NCBI RefSeq assembly: GCF_029784165.1
Contig: NC_073696.1
Location: 110,640,665-110,704,664, forward strand
Length of the DNA stretch: 64,000 bases
DNA from: Wyeomyia smithii
Taxonomy: Eukaryota; Arthropoda; Insecta; Diptera; Culicidae
Direction: 5' to 3'
Part shown: piece after piece, positions 45,480 to 57,820 of the stretch
Layout of the letters: each line of letters starts with the position of its first letter
Position numbering within the stretch: position 1 is the first letter of the stretch
Position numbers and translations under genes: made by a program
Notes under the pieces: model-generated
Told to the model about the DNA's origin: nothing
Seen by the model: the letters and a program-made list of their open reading frames with translations, nothing else
Databases searched by the model: none

Positions 45480-48360
45480 CCTTATTCTAGCAAACAGTTC
45501 CAAGTCGTGATGTGGTCTGTGCTGTACGTAGGAGTCGTCTCCACTTTACTCGATCTATGAATGCTATTCGCCTGCTCTGCAGTCTGCGTAGGGTTGGTTC
45601 AACCAGATCGATCCACCTTGCCCGCTGAACAGCTGTCTCTCGCATCACTGACGGATTGGTTTCAAGAATCATCGTTACCAAGTTGTTGTCCGACATCCTT
45701 ACGACATGCCCAGCCCGCCTCAACCTGTCAATCTTAGTGGTGTGGACGATTTATGGCTGCCCAAGCATTTGGTTCATTAGCCTTCTTCACGTTCCGTTCT
45801 CCATCTGCAGTCCACCAAAGATAGTACGCAACATTTTTCGCTCGAAGATCGCAGAGACGGGTTGGTCCTCTACAACCGTAGCGATTTCTTGTCGTAACGT
45901 ACCAATGAGTTTTCCTGCTGCTTTCGTTGTCGACGGTTACCAATAAGCTCAGATACACGAGCTCTTTGATCACTGCGGTTTCATCACCATCAACTTGAAT
46001 TCGAGGGGGAAGGTTAGCACTATCTTTTCCTGAACTTTTTTCTTTCATGTCCTCCGTCTTTAATGCATTAATGATCAGTTCTATCCGTTTGGTTTAAGCT
46101 TCCAGCCTGATGTAAGATATATTTTTACAAAGGCCCGAGCTACGATGTCGATACCGTCGGCGAAACCCAAGAGTTGAACCAACTTTTGAATATCGTGTCA
46201 CTAGTGTTAATCCCCGCTCTTTTCGTGTCATGAAAGGGCTCGAGAGTGTCCTCAATACTCGACCCACACTTATCACTCGATCCATCGTCGCTAATTGTTC
46301 GGAAATCCGTAGTCGTGCGTGATATGTCATAATTGGTCTCAAGGGTTTGTGTCGAATGCTGATTTTTTTTAGGGAGGCGGGAAAATCTGCAGACACCAGG
46401 GAAGAGAACTCAGAGTGTGGGGATGAGACTAGGGGAGAGATGCTGGGGTAGTTACACTCCCCCAAACACCTGGGGAGTGGCTTTTGTGCGTGATGCACTC
46501 TCTTTACTGTTATAACCTCCTAGCTAACTACCTGGATACTGGTAAAAAGCTATCACTGGCGTGTTGGTGGTTGACCCGCCACACACGTTGCAGCTTCAGG
46601 ACGATCTGGGAGGCGGCCGCATAGGCCGCGCTTCAGATGTCCGGGTCGTCACACATCCTCCGCACTAGATTGTCACAGCCATCATGTCGCTCCTCACTCT
46701 TACGAAACGGGGGCATACGAAGAAGACATGCTCAGCAGTCTCCTCTGTCTCCACTCATGGGGAACCCCGCGTGTCCCATCCTGTGCAAATATTACCTGAA
46801 GGAACCATGGCCTGACAAAATCTGTGTCAGGTGGGAGTTCACTTCACCATGGCGCCTCCCGACTCAACCGGATATCTTCGCTATAAGTCGGTGCGTCCAT
46901 CTGCCCTTTGTGGAGTTAGACCATTCCCGCTGCCAGCGGAGCATCGAGAATGACCTTCTAGTACCTCGTATGCCTCTTGTGTCACACTGGTCGAAACTAT
47001 CTTTTTCCTCCTTGATGGCGATGCTGATAGGCATCATGCCGGACAAGACACAGATTGCATCGTATGACACCGTACGATACGCACTCGCAATTCTCAGGCA
47101 CATGAGCCTGTAGGTACTGTCCAGTTTACCGCGGTAACTGTTAGTACCTAGCGCTCTAGACTACACTGGCCCACCATACCTAAGTATGGACGAAACCACG
47201 CTGGCAAGAAGTCTTCGCTTGCTGCCATAAACCGCTGAGCTATTGGACATCATATCTTACAAGCATAGTCGACGTGACTCCCGAACGTGAGCTTATCATT
47301 CACCAAGAGATTCAGATATCGCTTTCAGGTGATGGTGCAGTCTTCCACTCTGACCACCACCTGTTGCTCCGATTTGACCTCCGTCTTATGATGCGCAATG
47401 AATTTCCAGAAATCGATAAATAGGTGATGTGTGGACATGTTGTATTAACGGCATTCCTACATAGTCTACCTTAACGTGAATATTTGACCGTGGTCGTGCA
47501 GCTACCTTAATCCCGCATAGTAGTACCGCATGAACTGCTTCGCAAATGGTGACAGTCGACGGCAACGTACTTTCGAGAGTACCTTGTTGGCGGTTTCAGC
47601 AGAGTGATTGCCCGGTAATTGCGGCACTCCAGCTTGACGCCCTGTTTGAAAGTGGTACATGCGATACCCTTCATCCACTCCTCCGGTACTCGTCCTTCTT
47701 CTCGAATCGTGGCAATGACCGTGCACGACTCTAGCCAGTGTTTCTTCACCGTTTTTCAGCAGCTCGCAGTATAGTTGGTTCAGTCCCGCAGCTTTATTGT
47801 TGTTTAGCTTCTCGCAGAACTTCCGAGTGCCTTTAGCTTGACACAGTTCATCCATCGTTACACGATCTCGGTCCGCTTGTTGGCGCGTAGTGGTTCGAGT
47901 CAATATTTTATGTCCCCGATGACGATGTTCACGACCCGTCGCGGGAAGCTATCGTAGACTTGCTCCAGCTGCGCATAATAAGCTTCCTTCTCGTCGTCGG
48001 GTCTCCCTTCATAAAGACGCTGATGATAACCTACCTTCTCTTCAGTCCAGCAAAGTTCCTGCAACATTCCTGCGACTTTAAAGTTGCGTGGATATAGCTC
48101 GTCACATACTATACTGTGACATCTTGGAAAGCAGAGCGACTTGCATTTTCTTGTCCCGAGTTTTATTTCGTTGCCTAGGACCATGCCGATTGTTCTAATT
48201 CGTATTATCGTACACGCGATTTGTGTGTTTTCCGGGGTGGCAGTCCACCAGGATGTTGATCAGCTGCTCCTGACATAAAGATCGAACACTATTTAGAACC
48301 GCACCATCTTGGTTAACAGACCCTCGGGTTAGCGAGACATTTCTGCTATCGCTGAAGGTT
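45480..48360 (-). mobile_element. RTE-like LINE, copy C, split by an R1 fragment
   Basis: The minus strand carries a 5' region and short endonuclease start (KLGTRKCKSL near 48160), GRPDDEKEAYYAQLEQVYDS and VVNIVIGDIKY (GD-x-N block decayed). A deletion near 47903 joins this to an EN-RT connector (KLNNNKAAGLNQLYCELLKN), and early RT follows to about 47500. After an inserted R1-clade piece (46363-47480) the RT resumes with LGFADGIDIVARAF near 46150. It ends with AGHVVRMSDNNLV and the C-terminal region near 45490. The ADD motif has mutated to ADG. Dead copy. Confidence 0.78.
46363..47480 (-). mobile_element. R1-clade LINE 3' fragment inside RTE copy C
   Basis: The minus strand encodes CLRIASAYRTVSYDAICVLS then GMMPISIAIKEE, then RWQREWSNSTKGRWTHRLI, the RNase H-distal region typical of R1-clade ORF2. 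EETAEHVFFVCPRF follows as the Cys/His tail. An apparent 3' UTR with G/C runs ends in an A-run at 46363-46370 (T-run on plus). A 5'-truncated R1-type insertion into the RTE fits orientation and A-tail. The 5' junction near 47480 is approximate. Confidence 0.78.
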
Positions 48361-48379
48361 GTTGTTTTCAATGGTTTCA

Positions 48380-48620
48380 CAACCCGAAACCCGACCATCT
48401 CAAAAAAATCATAGCAATTAAAGAATAATGTGTAATATCATGCAACTGCATAAATCACTAACGATTCAATACCAACGCTTTGAGTCAAGCTCAAATTGGT
48501 ATAAAAATCGATCCAAAAAATTTCGGCTTGGGGCTTCATAATTTCGAGTTCGGGTCGGGTTAGGATTTCACAAAAACAAAATTTGTTGGGTTCGAATCGG
48601 GTTTGGGTTTATTTGAAGGA
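48380..48620. repeat. Degenerate CGGGT words and a hAT terminus relic
   Basis: AACCCGACC-type sequence ending CCCGACCATCTC at about 48390 equals the right terminus of the hAT element at 21167-22876. TTCGGGTCGGG-type words at about 48550-48610 resemble its subterminal arrays. This is probably a decayed relative. No complete element is left. Confidence 0.5.
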
Positions 48621-48640
48621 CAATTATATTCAGATTCGCA

Positions 48641-48968
48641 TCCGGTTTTTGGAAAACATCCTAGAATGGTCGAATATAGCCTAATTTGGGTATTTCCGTA
48701 GTCGAAATGATGCCCAGATACGAGAAATTTCAGAATTAATTTTGAAATTCAAGATGGATGGCTTTCGGTTTTTGGGAAATAGCCTAAAATGACCGAATAT
48801 CACTTAATACCTATGGATTTTTCCGGAATCGAGATCATACCCGCAGAGCGGAAATTAATTCCAGACACCATTCCGAAATCCAAAGTGGTGACTTCCGGTT
48901 CCTAGAAAATAACCAGAATTTCCCAAATACCACCTAATATGAGTATTTTCGGAATCGTGATGATATCG
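48641..48968. repeat. Tandem repeat, ~125-130 bp unit, 2.5 copies
   Basis: Units start near 48642, 48765 and 48895, each with CCGGTTTTTGG-, CGAATATxxCxTAATA- and TCCGGAATCG-type words. They are diverged by indels and substitutions. No coding content. Confidence 0.82.
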
Positions 48969-48969
48969 A

Positions 48970-50230
48970 TAAAAGATAGTTTATCGTAATCTTAGCTGTA
49001 AGCTGTGTGCTGCCATTCTAGAATTGAGTGCAAAATTACTAAGATTTGGTTTCTGCTGTATGAGCATATACCCAACATAACAACTGATCACCACTGTTTA
49101 CTTGAATTTGTTCGTTCTCATTCGTATTTTCGTTTGTGAAAGTTATTGTCGCGTTAGCTAGATTCGATCATTTTTATGTTATGTTTTTGAATTAATTGGG
49201 ACGATAGGTTATGATTTTACTCTAGTTATCGAAAACCGTCGCTGAATTCGGTCTCGGCGGATTTGTTTTGATCGACAGGTACGATAGACACGCGTCATTG
49301 GTTATTGTTCAATAAGTGCGCGTTTTAACAATTTGGTTCACAGTTTATGTCTCGTGAAAGTGATAATTGGTCAACTTTTCGTTAGACCAGCGCAGCGGTT
49401 GTTCCGTTGGCCCGTGAATTGGGTATGTACGTTTAGTGTTGGCTCGCCGGATTGGATGCAGTGTAGTCGGCTGCAGAAGCAGCACGTAAGCAACCCCGGA
49501 CGAACCAATCCGAATAAAATCACCACCCGGAATAAAACCGATTAGATTTTGTTTATTTTGTTCGTTTTCTCTTTCTCGGTGTTCTAATTATTCGAAAGTC
49601 TGTTAGAGGTACTTTATCGCCCTGTAAGGGTTTGGCTAAGAAAATGACTGCACACAGGGTGACCTCTTGTTACAAGCTCAAGCATGCCAGAGCAATAAAG
49701 GGAGATCACCTGCAAGGAAGCAGCCGGAAACTGATGTTTCTAGTGCTTTAACAACCTTCAATATTATTGTTGAAGGACTTGGAGTCAGACAACGCTCCTG
49801 CAATTATTTAAATTTACCGCTTCAGACCATCAAATTGATTAACCCTAATCGAGGGATTACTCCACTGTTTCTTTTTTCTCTTCCCTTAATTTTTCTGTTT
49901 ATTACTTTTGTTTCTGTGAATTTTGTTCACTTTGTTTCTTTTTTTTACTATGTAAATTTTAATATTAATTCTAACTGCTGAATCGTGAAAATTTGCGATC
50001 CTTCATCTATTTAGGAACTCACATTGAATTTAGCTTATTCATTTTTGTCGTGAAAAAGTTTAATAGCTTTTGAGTATAGCAATCTTGGAACTTTGGACAG
50101 TTTATTTGATTTATTTGGCGCAATTTTAATAATAGTACATTCTTTAGATTGAAAACGAACTTCTATGAATGCAGGTCGGACTCAATTAACCAGATTATCA
50201 TATTTATAATAACTTAAGAAGCATACATGT
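48970..50230. other. Possible retroelement 5' UTR/ORF1 start, unassigned
   Basis: The GC-richer stretch at about 49240-49780 resembles a retrotransposon 5' leader followed by an ATG at 49643 (MTAHRVTSCYKLKHARAIKG). That frame stops after about 34 codons, and the overlapping frame reads QACQSNKGRSPARKQPETDV. No zinc knuckle or EN follows. I leave it unclassified. Confidence 0.3.
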
Positions 50231-51741
50231 TAGGGTGTCCCAAAAAAATCGATGTTGATAAAGTCAAGGTGCTCAGCCCTAAATTGAAAGATAATGTTAT
50301 TTATAGCATTTTTGTAGAACATTTCGACTTTCTACAAAATTGTTTTCAGGTTGCCCAAACGTGATTTATGAAAAAATGACTTCTTTCAGTTACTAACCCA
50401 CTCTTTTGCACTTTTTTCAATTCTATTCGATTCCTCAATTTTTCCATATATTTTTTTTATTTTTGTGGGGTTGTTTTTGAATATTTTGCATGGTTTGGTT
50501 CAGCATTTCATTCAGTTTTATGACTCCCAGAGCCCATTAAACATCACAAAAAAAAATAATTTTTCTAATAATTTTTAGACAAAACCCTACAAAACACAAA
50601 TAAAAAAAAATTGTGATCAAGAACTGAAATTTTCATTGCAAAGCGGAATTTACGACGAAAGTTTTCATGCAAAAAGATACTTGATATCTTATCGGGGAGC
50701 TGAGATATTGACATTTTTATATGTGATGGAAAACTATGCATTTTAACAAATATGGTGAATAACTGTTTTATTTTGGGAGATAAAAAATAACAATGTTCAG
50801 AAAACAAATGCATTTTTAGATGGCAGATAACTTAGTAAAAGGTTTAAAAATTCGGAAAAATTTGCGAAAAAAGTTAGAACGGAAATTGTGATTTTTAGTG
50901 CCTTCTATTTGAAAACTCAATGTTGCTCGTAATATATAAGAGATAGAAACATGATGTCTTCGGTAAAGTTTCTTGTTTTTATATAACCTAAAACTTTGTC
51001 GAAGACACCGTGCGTCCATCTTATTTTGATTAAAAAGTAAGTTTTTTATCTCACTCATAGGTGGATTGATCACCTATCTTTATACATTAAAAGATGTATT
51101 TTTGAATATCCTGAAACTCCTCCAAACATACCACATGGCTATAATCATCATTTGAATCACTATTTAGGGAATTATACGCACGAACGACAAAATAAAATAC
51201 TGTGCAATGGGGATATTAAGCTTTAGTGGCATTTTTGACAAAATGCATAGTTTTCCATCACATGTAAAAATGCCAATATCTCAGCCCCCCGATAAGATAT
51301 CAAGGATCTTTTTTCATGTAAATTTTCGACTTTGCAGTAAAAAACTCAGTTCATGATCAAAAAAATTTTTTATATGTGTTTTGAAGGGTTTTATCTGAAA
51401 ATTATGGGAAAAATTCACTTTTTTGTGATGTTCAATGAGCTCTGTGAGTCAAATAATTGAATGCGATGCTGAACCAAACCATGCAAAATATTCAAAAACA
51501 ACCCCATAAAAATAAAAAAATATATGGAAAAATTTAGGAATCGAACCGAGTTGAAAAAAGTGCAAAAGAGTGGGTTTGTACCTGAAAAAAGTCATTTTTT
51601 CATAAATCACGTTTGGGCAACCTGAAAACAATTTTTTAGAAAGTCGAAATGTTCTACAAAAATGCTATAAATAACATTATCTTTCAATGTAGGGCTGAGC
51701 ACATTGACTTTTTCAACACCGATTTTTTTTGGGACAGCCTA
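50231..51741. mobile_element. 1.5-kb element with very long inverted repeats
   Basis: It begins TAGGGTGTCCCAAAAAAATC and ends GATTTTTTTTGGGACAGCCT plus AA. The left arm (to about 50770) and the right arm (from about 51190) are imperfect reverse complements over about 550 bp each. The spacer is about 400 bp of AT-rich DNA without a coding frame. TA appears at both edges. This is a foldback or hairpin-type non-autonomous DNA element, and the superfamily is not certain. Confidence 0.85.
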
Positions 51742-51744
51742 ATA

Positions 51745-53930
51745 CATATACATATGAATGCATTTAACCAAAATGGCATGAACACACGCGCAATTTTAAT
51801 ATTTTTAATTCTTTTTATTATTCCATGCCTGTTTCACAATACTTTGCTGTGTGTCGAACTCTTTAAATATAACCTGGTAGGTACGAGTACGAGAGTTTGG
51901 AAAAACTGACAAACTGTGTTGAAACTCCAAGTTTTTACACGTTATTATTGGAGTTATTCAAACTTATCGAAAATTGGTTGGATATAAAGTTACGTTTTGT
52001 CAATTCAAACAAATGAAGGCTAAATTGACAGCGAATCGACCATGTTTTTGAGTGAAAATGTTTTGTTATAACCTCGAGACTTTTAGATGTGTAGGGAATA
52101 TAACACTTTCTCCCTAGACTAAAAAACAAATAGCATTATACTCGATCTCTGACTGAGTCGAGCATCGTCTGTTGGCTCGCGAATAAACAAAACAAAACTT
52201 TCTCTGTCGAACGATATTGGCTGAATAATAGATCCAAAAAGGCAAGTGTGGCATCAACAGCTGCTACTGGTGCTATTCCTTCTACGTCGCCATCGTCTAT
52301 GTCACACAAGTTCTCAGCGGTGGACAAGCTACAAGAATTCACTCGGGCTTCCAACGAAGCGGATTAAAGTTTAACAGTGAAAGTTGTGATTTAAATTTAT
52401 ACCTTTTCCAACTCAAGTAGCGAAATACTCTCAACAACTCGAGACAATTTTTTTTATACTGATTTCGAGGATTTGGTTGTAGCGCGAACATGTCATGAGA
52501 AAAAATATTTCGTTCTTAACCATCCGTTAGCCGCTTTGAAGTCGTTTCTGCGAACTTTGGTTCACCGAAAATTCCGCAGGAAATTGTGCTTGATCTGCTT
52601 CTTTCTCAATAAATCATATAGCTATGCTGCTGCTTGAAGTTGTATCGATCATAGAAATCATCTTCGATTTCCTTTTCTGTCTTCTGCGTTTCACAGTCCG
52701 TTAAACGTCTGCAAACAGTTCGTAACACAGTTCTTAGTGGACTTGAAATGACTTGTAGCAAAAGTTAGTCTTGTCTCAACTATTTATTTTGAACGATTGC
52801 TCTCGATGTCAACTCTTTGAAGCCTATTTTTTACTATAAAATGTCGAATATTTTAATGAAAACCATGCATGTTCGGATGCCATCATTGGAAAGGTGAAAC
52901 AGTTTTTTTTTATCTAACTGTGCCTCAAAAGGTTTAACTTTGACGTAGGAAGGTAGAGCTACTCGAATGCAAAAGTGATGGTACAGAAAGAGATTGTCCG
53001 TCCATCCGCTCGTCTGTCATTCAAGCTGCCAGGCTGTTTGCTCGGCTCAGCTCGGCTGATGTTTACGTGCTCCGATACCATTGAAATGGGGGTTAAATTA
53101 CTACGGACATGCTTGAACGGCGTAAATAAATATTTATGCAAATTTGAACAACCGCATCCTGACACCCTCATCCCTCAACGCCGAAAGCGACTGCACCGAG
53201 TCTCGGAGTAAGCCCATTTAATCGGAACGGTGACGTGTCTGTTGCTCGGCAATGTGACCGTAGAAGCGTTCTGATCCGGCGGTAGCGTTATCATAAATGG
53301 AACGGAGCACGTTGAAAGATGGGAAATTTTGCCGTTTTGTGCTCTTGTCAGTATAGTATACTCGGATGGATGGATCATTCGGGCTGCCCGGCTGGGATGA
53401 TGGACTGTGGAGGTCATGGAGTAACAGGCTTTGGGGAACATTAACTCGAAAAAAAACTATTCAATTTGATGTTCCCCTGGAAAAGTGGATGAAAGATGCG
53501 GTGTGATATGAAATGTGAAATGTGATGTAATTGATACAGATAGTGAAAGAGTATTCACAAATGTATGCCGCTGGCACATGATAAGCGCAGCGGTGAAAAG
53601 GTTTGAATAGTGTAATAGTGACGCATTCATTTTCCTCGGTTGTGAATAGATTTTATCACTGATACAGCCAGATGTTTGTTGAAATTTAAGTTCGATGTTC
53701 AGACTGGCGAAAATGTGAGATTGCTTTAAAATGTGCTGTTGTTGTTACTGACTTAACAAAAAAAGTGCTTTTAAAGATTCAGAGTAGTTGAAGTGAAGTA
53801 TGAGAAAATACACTAAATTTGTAACCTTTGATTTGAATTTCTTTCGTTACTCGACCACAGTTGTAGCATATATGTATATTTTATCCCAAACAAAATTTTG
53901 GCCACCATCTTGGATTTCATCTGTAATACA
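51745..53930. other. Mostly unassigned; GC-richer unique part 52960-53440
   Basis: The segment 52960-53440 is GC-richer and unique-looking and includes an octamer-like ATGCAAAT at about 53138. It may be conserved intronic or regulatory host DNA. The rest is AT-rich, apart from the small frame at 52134-52367. Confidence 0.35.
52134..52367 (+). CDS. Unrecognised 77-codon frame, possible gag relic
   Basis: An open plus-strand stretch reads SLTESSIVCWLANKQNK, SVERYWLNNRSKKASVAS, then a Ser/Thr/Ala/Pro-rich part and KFSAVDKLQEFTRASNEAD before TAA. Local GC is higher than in the flanks. The Ser-rich linker followed by a charged helix recalls BEL/Pao gag linkers, but no zinc motif is visible. No ATG opens it. 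It may be a fragment or chance. Confidence 0.25.
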   Translation, partial: HYTRSLTESSIVCWLANKQNKTFSVERYWLNNRSKKASVASTAATGAIPSTSPSSMSHKFSAVDKLQEFTRASNEAD

Positions 53931-53931
53931 T

Positions 53932-54976
53932 AGGGATACCATCTGGTCAGAGGTACAAATCAGGACATATATTTTTGGCACAAATTTGATCCAAATTATT
54001 TTTGTTCTGGTTTAAACTAGTGGTATGTGATTTGCACTCCAAAATGCTATTCGGTTGTTATTTTTTGAACATGTATCTCGAACGATACAATTTTATCAAG
54101 CAGCTTTGAAGTTTAAGGAATTTGTATTTCGCCAAAGAATTCAGCACACGTAAACTGTTTAAAATTAAATATAAAAATTGTCAAATGTTTAACACTATTC
54201 ACTTTACTCAGGCTTAATCAAAGAAATAATTCACGCAGTGAGCGTTGTGTGGTCAGGCATCAAGATTTATCTGAATTATCCACATTATTAAACATGTATC
54301 AAGATAGACAGGTTTAATGTCTAATCTCCCTGATATTTCAAAAATAATGCAGATTTTTCCTGATTTTGGGACCGATTACAGGAAACAAGGCGAGCAATTT
54401 GCCTCGCCTAGAGTCACTGACGAGCAAAATGTTGTATTGGGAAACGCGAGTAAAACTTGGCTGGTGACAGCTGAGTGGAGCAGTTTTGCAGACGAGCTAC
54501 TCGTCCGAGATTCAGCCGACTCACCATCTGTTATATCTAAATTGGTTAGGCAAGTAACTCGCTGCTCACTTCGTTGACTGTAATAGGCCCCTTTATTTCC
54601 TTTAGCCCACAAAACGGTCATCACTTCAAATTTTACAATTTTGTCTCATAAAATGATACTTTAAGAATTTTATCGCAGAAAAATGTCCTTTTGTTTCAAT
54701 TTTTACCAGCGACGAAATCGAGCTGGCAACCAGAAATGAAAAAAAAAAAAAATACTAAATACAATCTCCTACAATTTCTAATAACAGGTAACACTCACGT
54801 TTCTGTTAAAAACTTACCGACTTGTGCCTTGCAATATGAGCCTGGCGATTGAAGGTAATTGCCTGTCTTATAAAAATCAGGACAAAAGCTAGAATATGAA
54901 AAATAAATCAGGACGCCCAAATATGATCTCAAAATCAGGACATGTCCTGCTAAATCAGGACGGATGGTATCCCTAG
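53932..54976. mobile_element. hAT-type non-autonomous element, 1045 bp
   Basis: The left end AGGGATACCATCTGG and right end CGGATGGTATCCCTAG are inverted. The flanks TAATACAT (53924-53931) and TAATACAC (54977-54984) form a near-perfect 8-bp duplication. Words of the form AAATCAGGACA recur near both ends, mostly the right, resembling transposase-binding repeats. The interior has an 86-codon frame without a recognisable domain. Confidence 0.8.
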
Positions 54977-54979
54977 TAA

Positions 54980-56935
54980 TACACGTTTTTGACCGTGGTT
55001 GCAATGAAAAATCCCAACGTTGCGCCTATTTAATTATATATTGAGCAATAATAGAATGATGGATATCCAAAACCGGTGAAGAAACAAACATGTTAGTAAA
55101 TATCATATTACTTAATGTGCGTACTTAACATCTTTTTGAAAATTAGTTGATGGATACAGTTATGCGTTAATTAATACGTAAAGTTATAAACGGTACTATG
55201 GATATGGATGCTGGATGTTAATACTGATCCCTTTTCAATATTTAGTGATATTAATACATATCAGCTGATATGATTCAGATAAAAAACAGATTCTTTATGC
55301 ATCATTTCAGTAAATAATATCATCTGTAACGGTTCTACCATGAAGGGTCGAACACAGTCGTAACATCGGCATGGGGATTATTTTATGCAACTCCCATTAG
55401 TCATGGGCGATTTCTTACGGAAAGTTTTGCTTTTATTCAGGTAACAAATATTCCAGGAAACATTTCACAGCCTCGATAGCGAATTAGTGATTCGTCAGGT
55501 TCTTTGATTGATGTGAACTGCGATAAAAAATCTTTCTTGAACAAGCATGACAAATCTACTGTTAAGACGCGAATATAACGGTGACAAGCCGCTAATGACC
55601 TGCCTTTCCTTGAGAAAATAAACCGGAATAACAGTACTGAATAAAAAAACTGCTTGATGCTCAAGCACGCGTTTCTTAAATTATATTTGACACCGTTTCC
55701 CGTCTTATGACTCTTCCCCCCCAATTGGTGAGGTGTGTTATCTTAATTGCGTTTAATTAAATTCATTTGTGTATTATTTGTTGTTCGTTTTTTTTCCGTC
55801 ATCCGAATACTCTGTCCGGGGCCGTTGGTGGTAAATGTGGAGGAAATCAAAATAAAAACAGTTCCCGAACACATAAATCCGCTGGCGAACCAGAATGGTG
55901 GTTTGTGACCGACATTCGTGCTGTGGACTTTATGATGTCTCCTGCTTTGTTGTGTTGTGATGGCGGTTTACTGCGAGGTGCAGCTTGAATAAACAATGCA
56001 TGATGATTAGTGTGGATAGGAACCGGGTAGTCAATGGGTGTTGTTTTTCTGGGTTTCTGGTTCATAATTAGTAGTTGTACGCTAAGTGTGAAAATGAATG
56101 GGTAAACTCAAACGACCCGTAGAGTAATAGTTAATAACCGTTGACTAATTGGAATTAAGCTGGCTTCAGTTGAATGATTGATGGCATTAGCTGCGTGTTA
56201 GATGCTAGAAAAGTGAGTTTTCTACACAACTTTATCTTGTACATCGAAAATCAAGATGAAAATTATTTTGCATAGTTATCATTTGAAAAAATATCATCTG
56301 GAAAATAAATTCGCGGCAGTATACATTAAAAACGAGAATAAAAAAGAAAAGTAGAAAACCTATCCTGAGGATGATTAACAATGATAAAAAAAACTTGTAC
56401 AGTTACATTCTTTCAGTGGTAAAATATCCGGTATAAACTTTTTTAACGGGTGACAACTAGAATTTCGTAATTTTTTAGGCTCTTTTGCTCAACAACAAAA
56501 ACGCTCAGGGAGAAATGAGAGTATGTAACTGCGAGCTCTCTTTCTCTCTCCTCTTTATGCAAGTATTTTTTATTTTGGTCATGCATGCTTGCTCAATTTT
56601 TTTTTAAATGACGCCTAAACAGAGATTATTGTGCAAGCGCTTTTAACAGTTCTAATTGAACAGCTCAAAAATTTTGCCAAAGAGTTCACGATAATCAATT
56701 TTAAAAGCGAAAATCTTCTGCTTTCGCCTGTGTATAATTTACTGCAAACCCCAATAACAGTTCACCATGAAGGTAATGGAAGACTGGCCAGAGTAATAAA
56801 CAAAAGAGGACTTCGTTTTTTTTATCAAAATTATGGTTCAATCCCAGTGGTTTGACTGTCAATTAAGATCTGTGCCAGAACGAATGATTGAAGAAAATTT
56901 TGATTCCATTTCGTTACAAATACCATGCCGACAGC
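54980..56935. other. No supported gene
   Basis: AT-rich. The segment 55700-55990 is more balanced and holds homeodomain-like TTTAATTAAA words, so it could be host regulatory DNA. A minus-strand 95-codon frame (55437-55724) has no known domain. A CT-rich run lies at about 56535-56560. Confidence 0.35.
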
Positions 56936-56939
56936 ATAG

Positions 56940-57466
56940 CCTAAAACGGATTGCGTAGCTAGCTTAGGTTCCGCGACCTGTCGATCCGTACGATGCTTGC
57001 ACTCAACAGGACGCTGATCCTACCGGTGGCGCTCTACGAACAAGAATCGTGGTCGTGGAAGGAGGCTAATCGACGAGTGTTTGGGGTTTTTGACGGTAGT
57101 ATCCTGAGATCAGTACTCAGTGGCAAACAAGAAGTGTGGCGCAGGCGCAAGAAGTACGCCGATATTGTCAAGCTGATGAAATACTGCAGGTTACATAGGG
57201 TTGGCCACGTAGCATGTGGCGAATGAACGCCACGTGGCGAATGAGCGACTTTATAAAATTCAACAGAGTAAGAGGCCAACGACTTCGAGACAGACTCCGC
57301 ACGCGTTGGATATGTGCTGTCGACGAGGAAGAGGAAATTGGATTGGTGTAAGGGGCGACTAGTGAAGAGCAGCCCAAGACCGAGTTTTATGGAGACGTAT
57401 TCTGGATTTGGCATAGGATCTCTATGATCTGTCGCCATAAAAGTAAAAGTAAAGTAGGTATTGATT
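56940..57466 (+). mobile_element. RTE-like LINE, copy D (5'-truncated)
   Basis: This covers only the last ~530 bp of the family of copy B: LILPVALYEQESWSWKEANR, RRKKYADIVKLMKY, a tandem GTGGCGAATGA duplication at about 57217-57243, TRWICAVDE-type sequence and the GCCATAAAAGTAAAAGTAAA tail. Strong 5' truncation is typical of LINE insertions. Frames are broken. Confidence 0.85.
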
Positions 57467-57534
57467 TCCTGCAGATTTTCAGTGGCACGTAGCATTTGCG
57501 ATAAAGCAAAAATAAAAGTGCGCCAAAAGGCCGC

Positions 57535-57645
57535 AGAGTAATTATTCTCCGGTTTCTTCGTTTCAACGTTTACCTACGGGAAAACTCCAGTCTCTCAAGA
57601 CCCTCATTGCTCAGGTTTGAGCTTTGAGACATTTTCGTTTTCGCT
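57535..57645. repeat. Relic related to the Jockey 5' UTR
   Basis: The run CCGGTTTCTTCGTTTCAACG onwards is similar to the 5' UTR region of the Jockey-like element at about 17285-17345, in the same plus-strand orientation. It is too short and diverged for more than a tentative link. Confidence 0.35.
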
Positions 57646-57820
57646 TTTGTGGACTAGTTTTCAATACAGGTTTGCCATAAAGTGCGAATTGGTAAAAATA
57701 CTACAAGGTATACACGGCCGTGAACGCGTATCAGTCTCATCTGCATTTTCGTTGATTTTGAGTTAAGGTCATCAACGGTTAGAATCGTCAATGCTCTGCA
57801 ACATAATTGTGGAAAATAAT

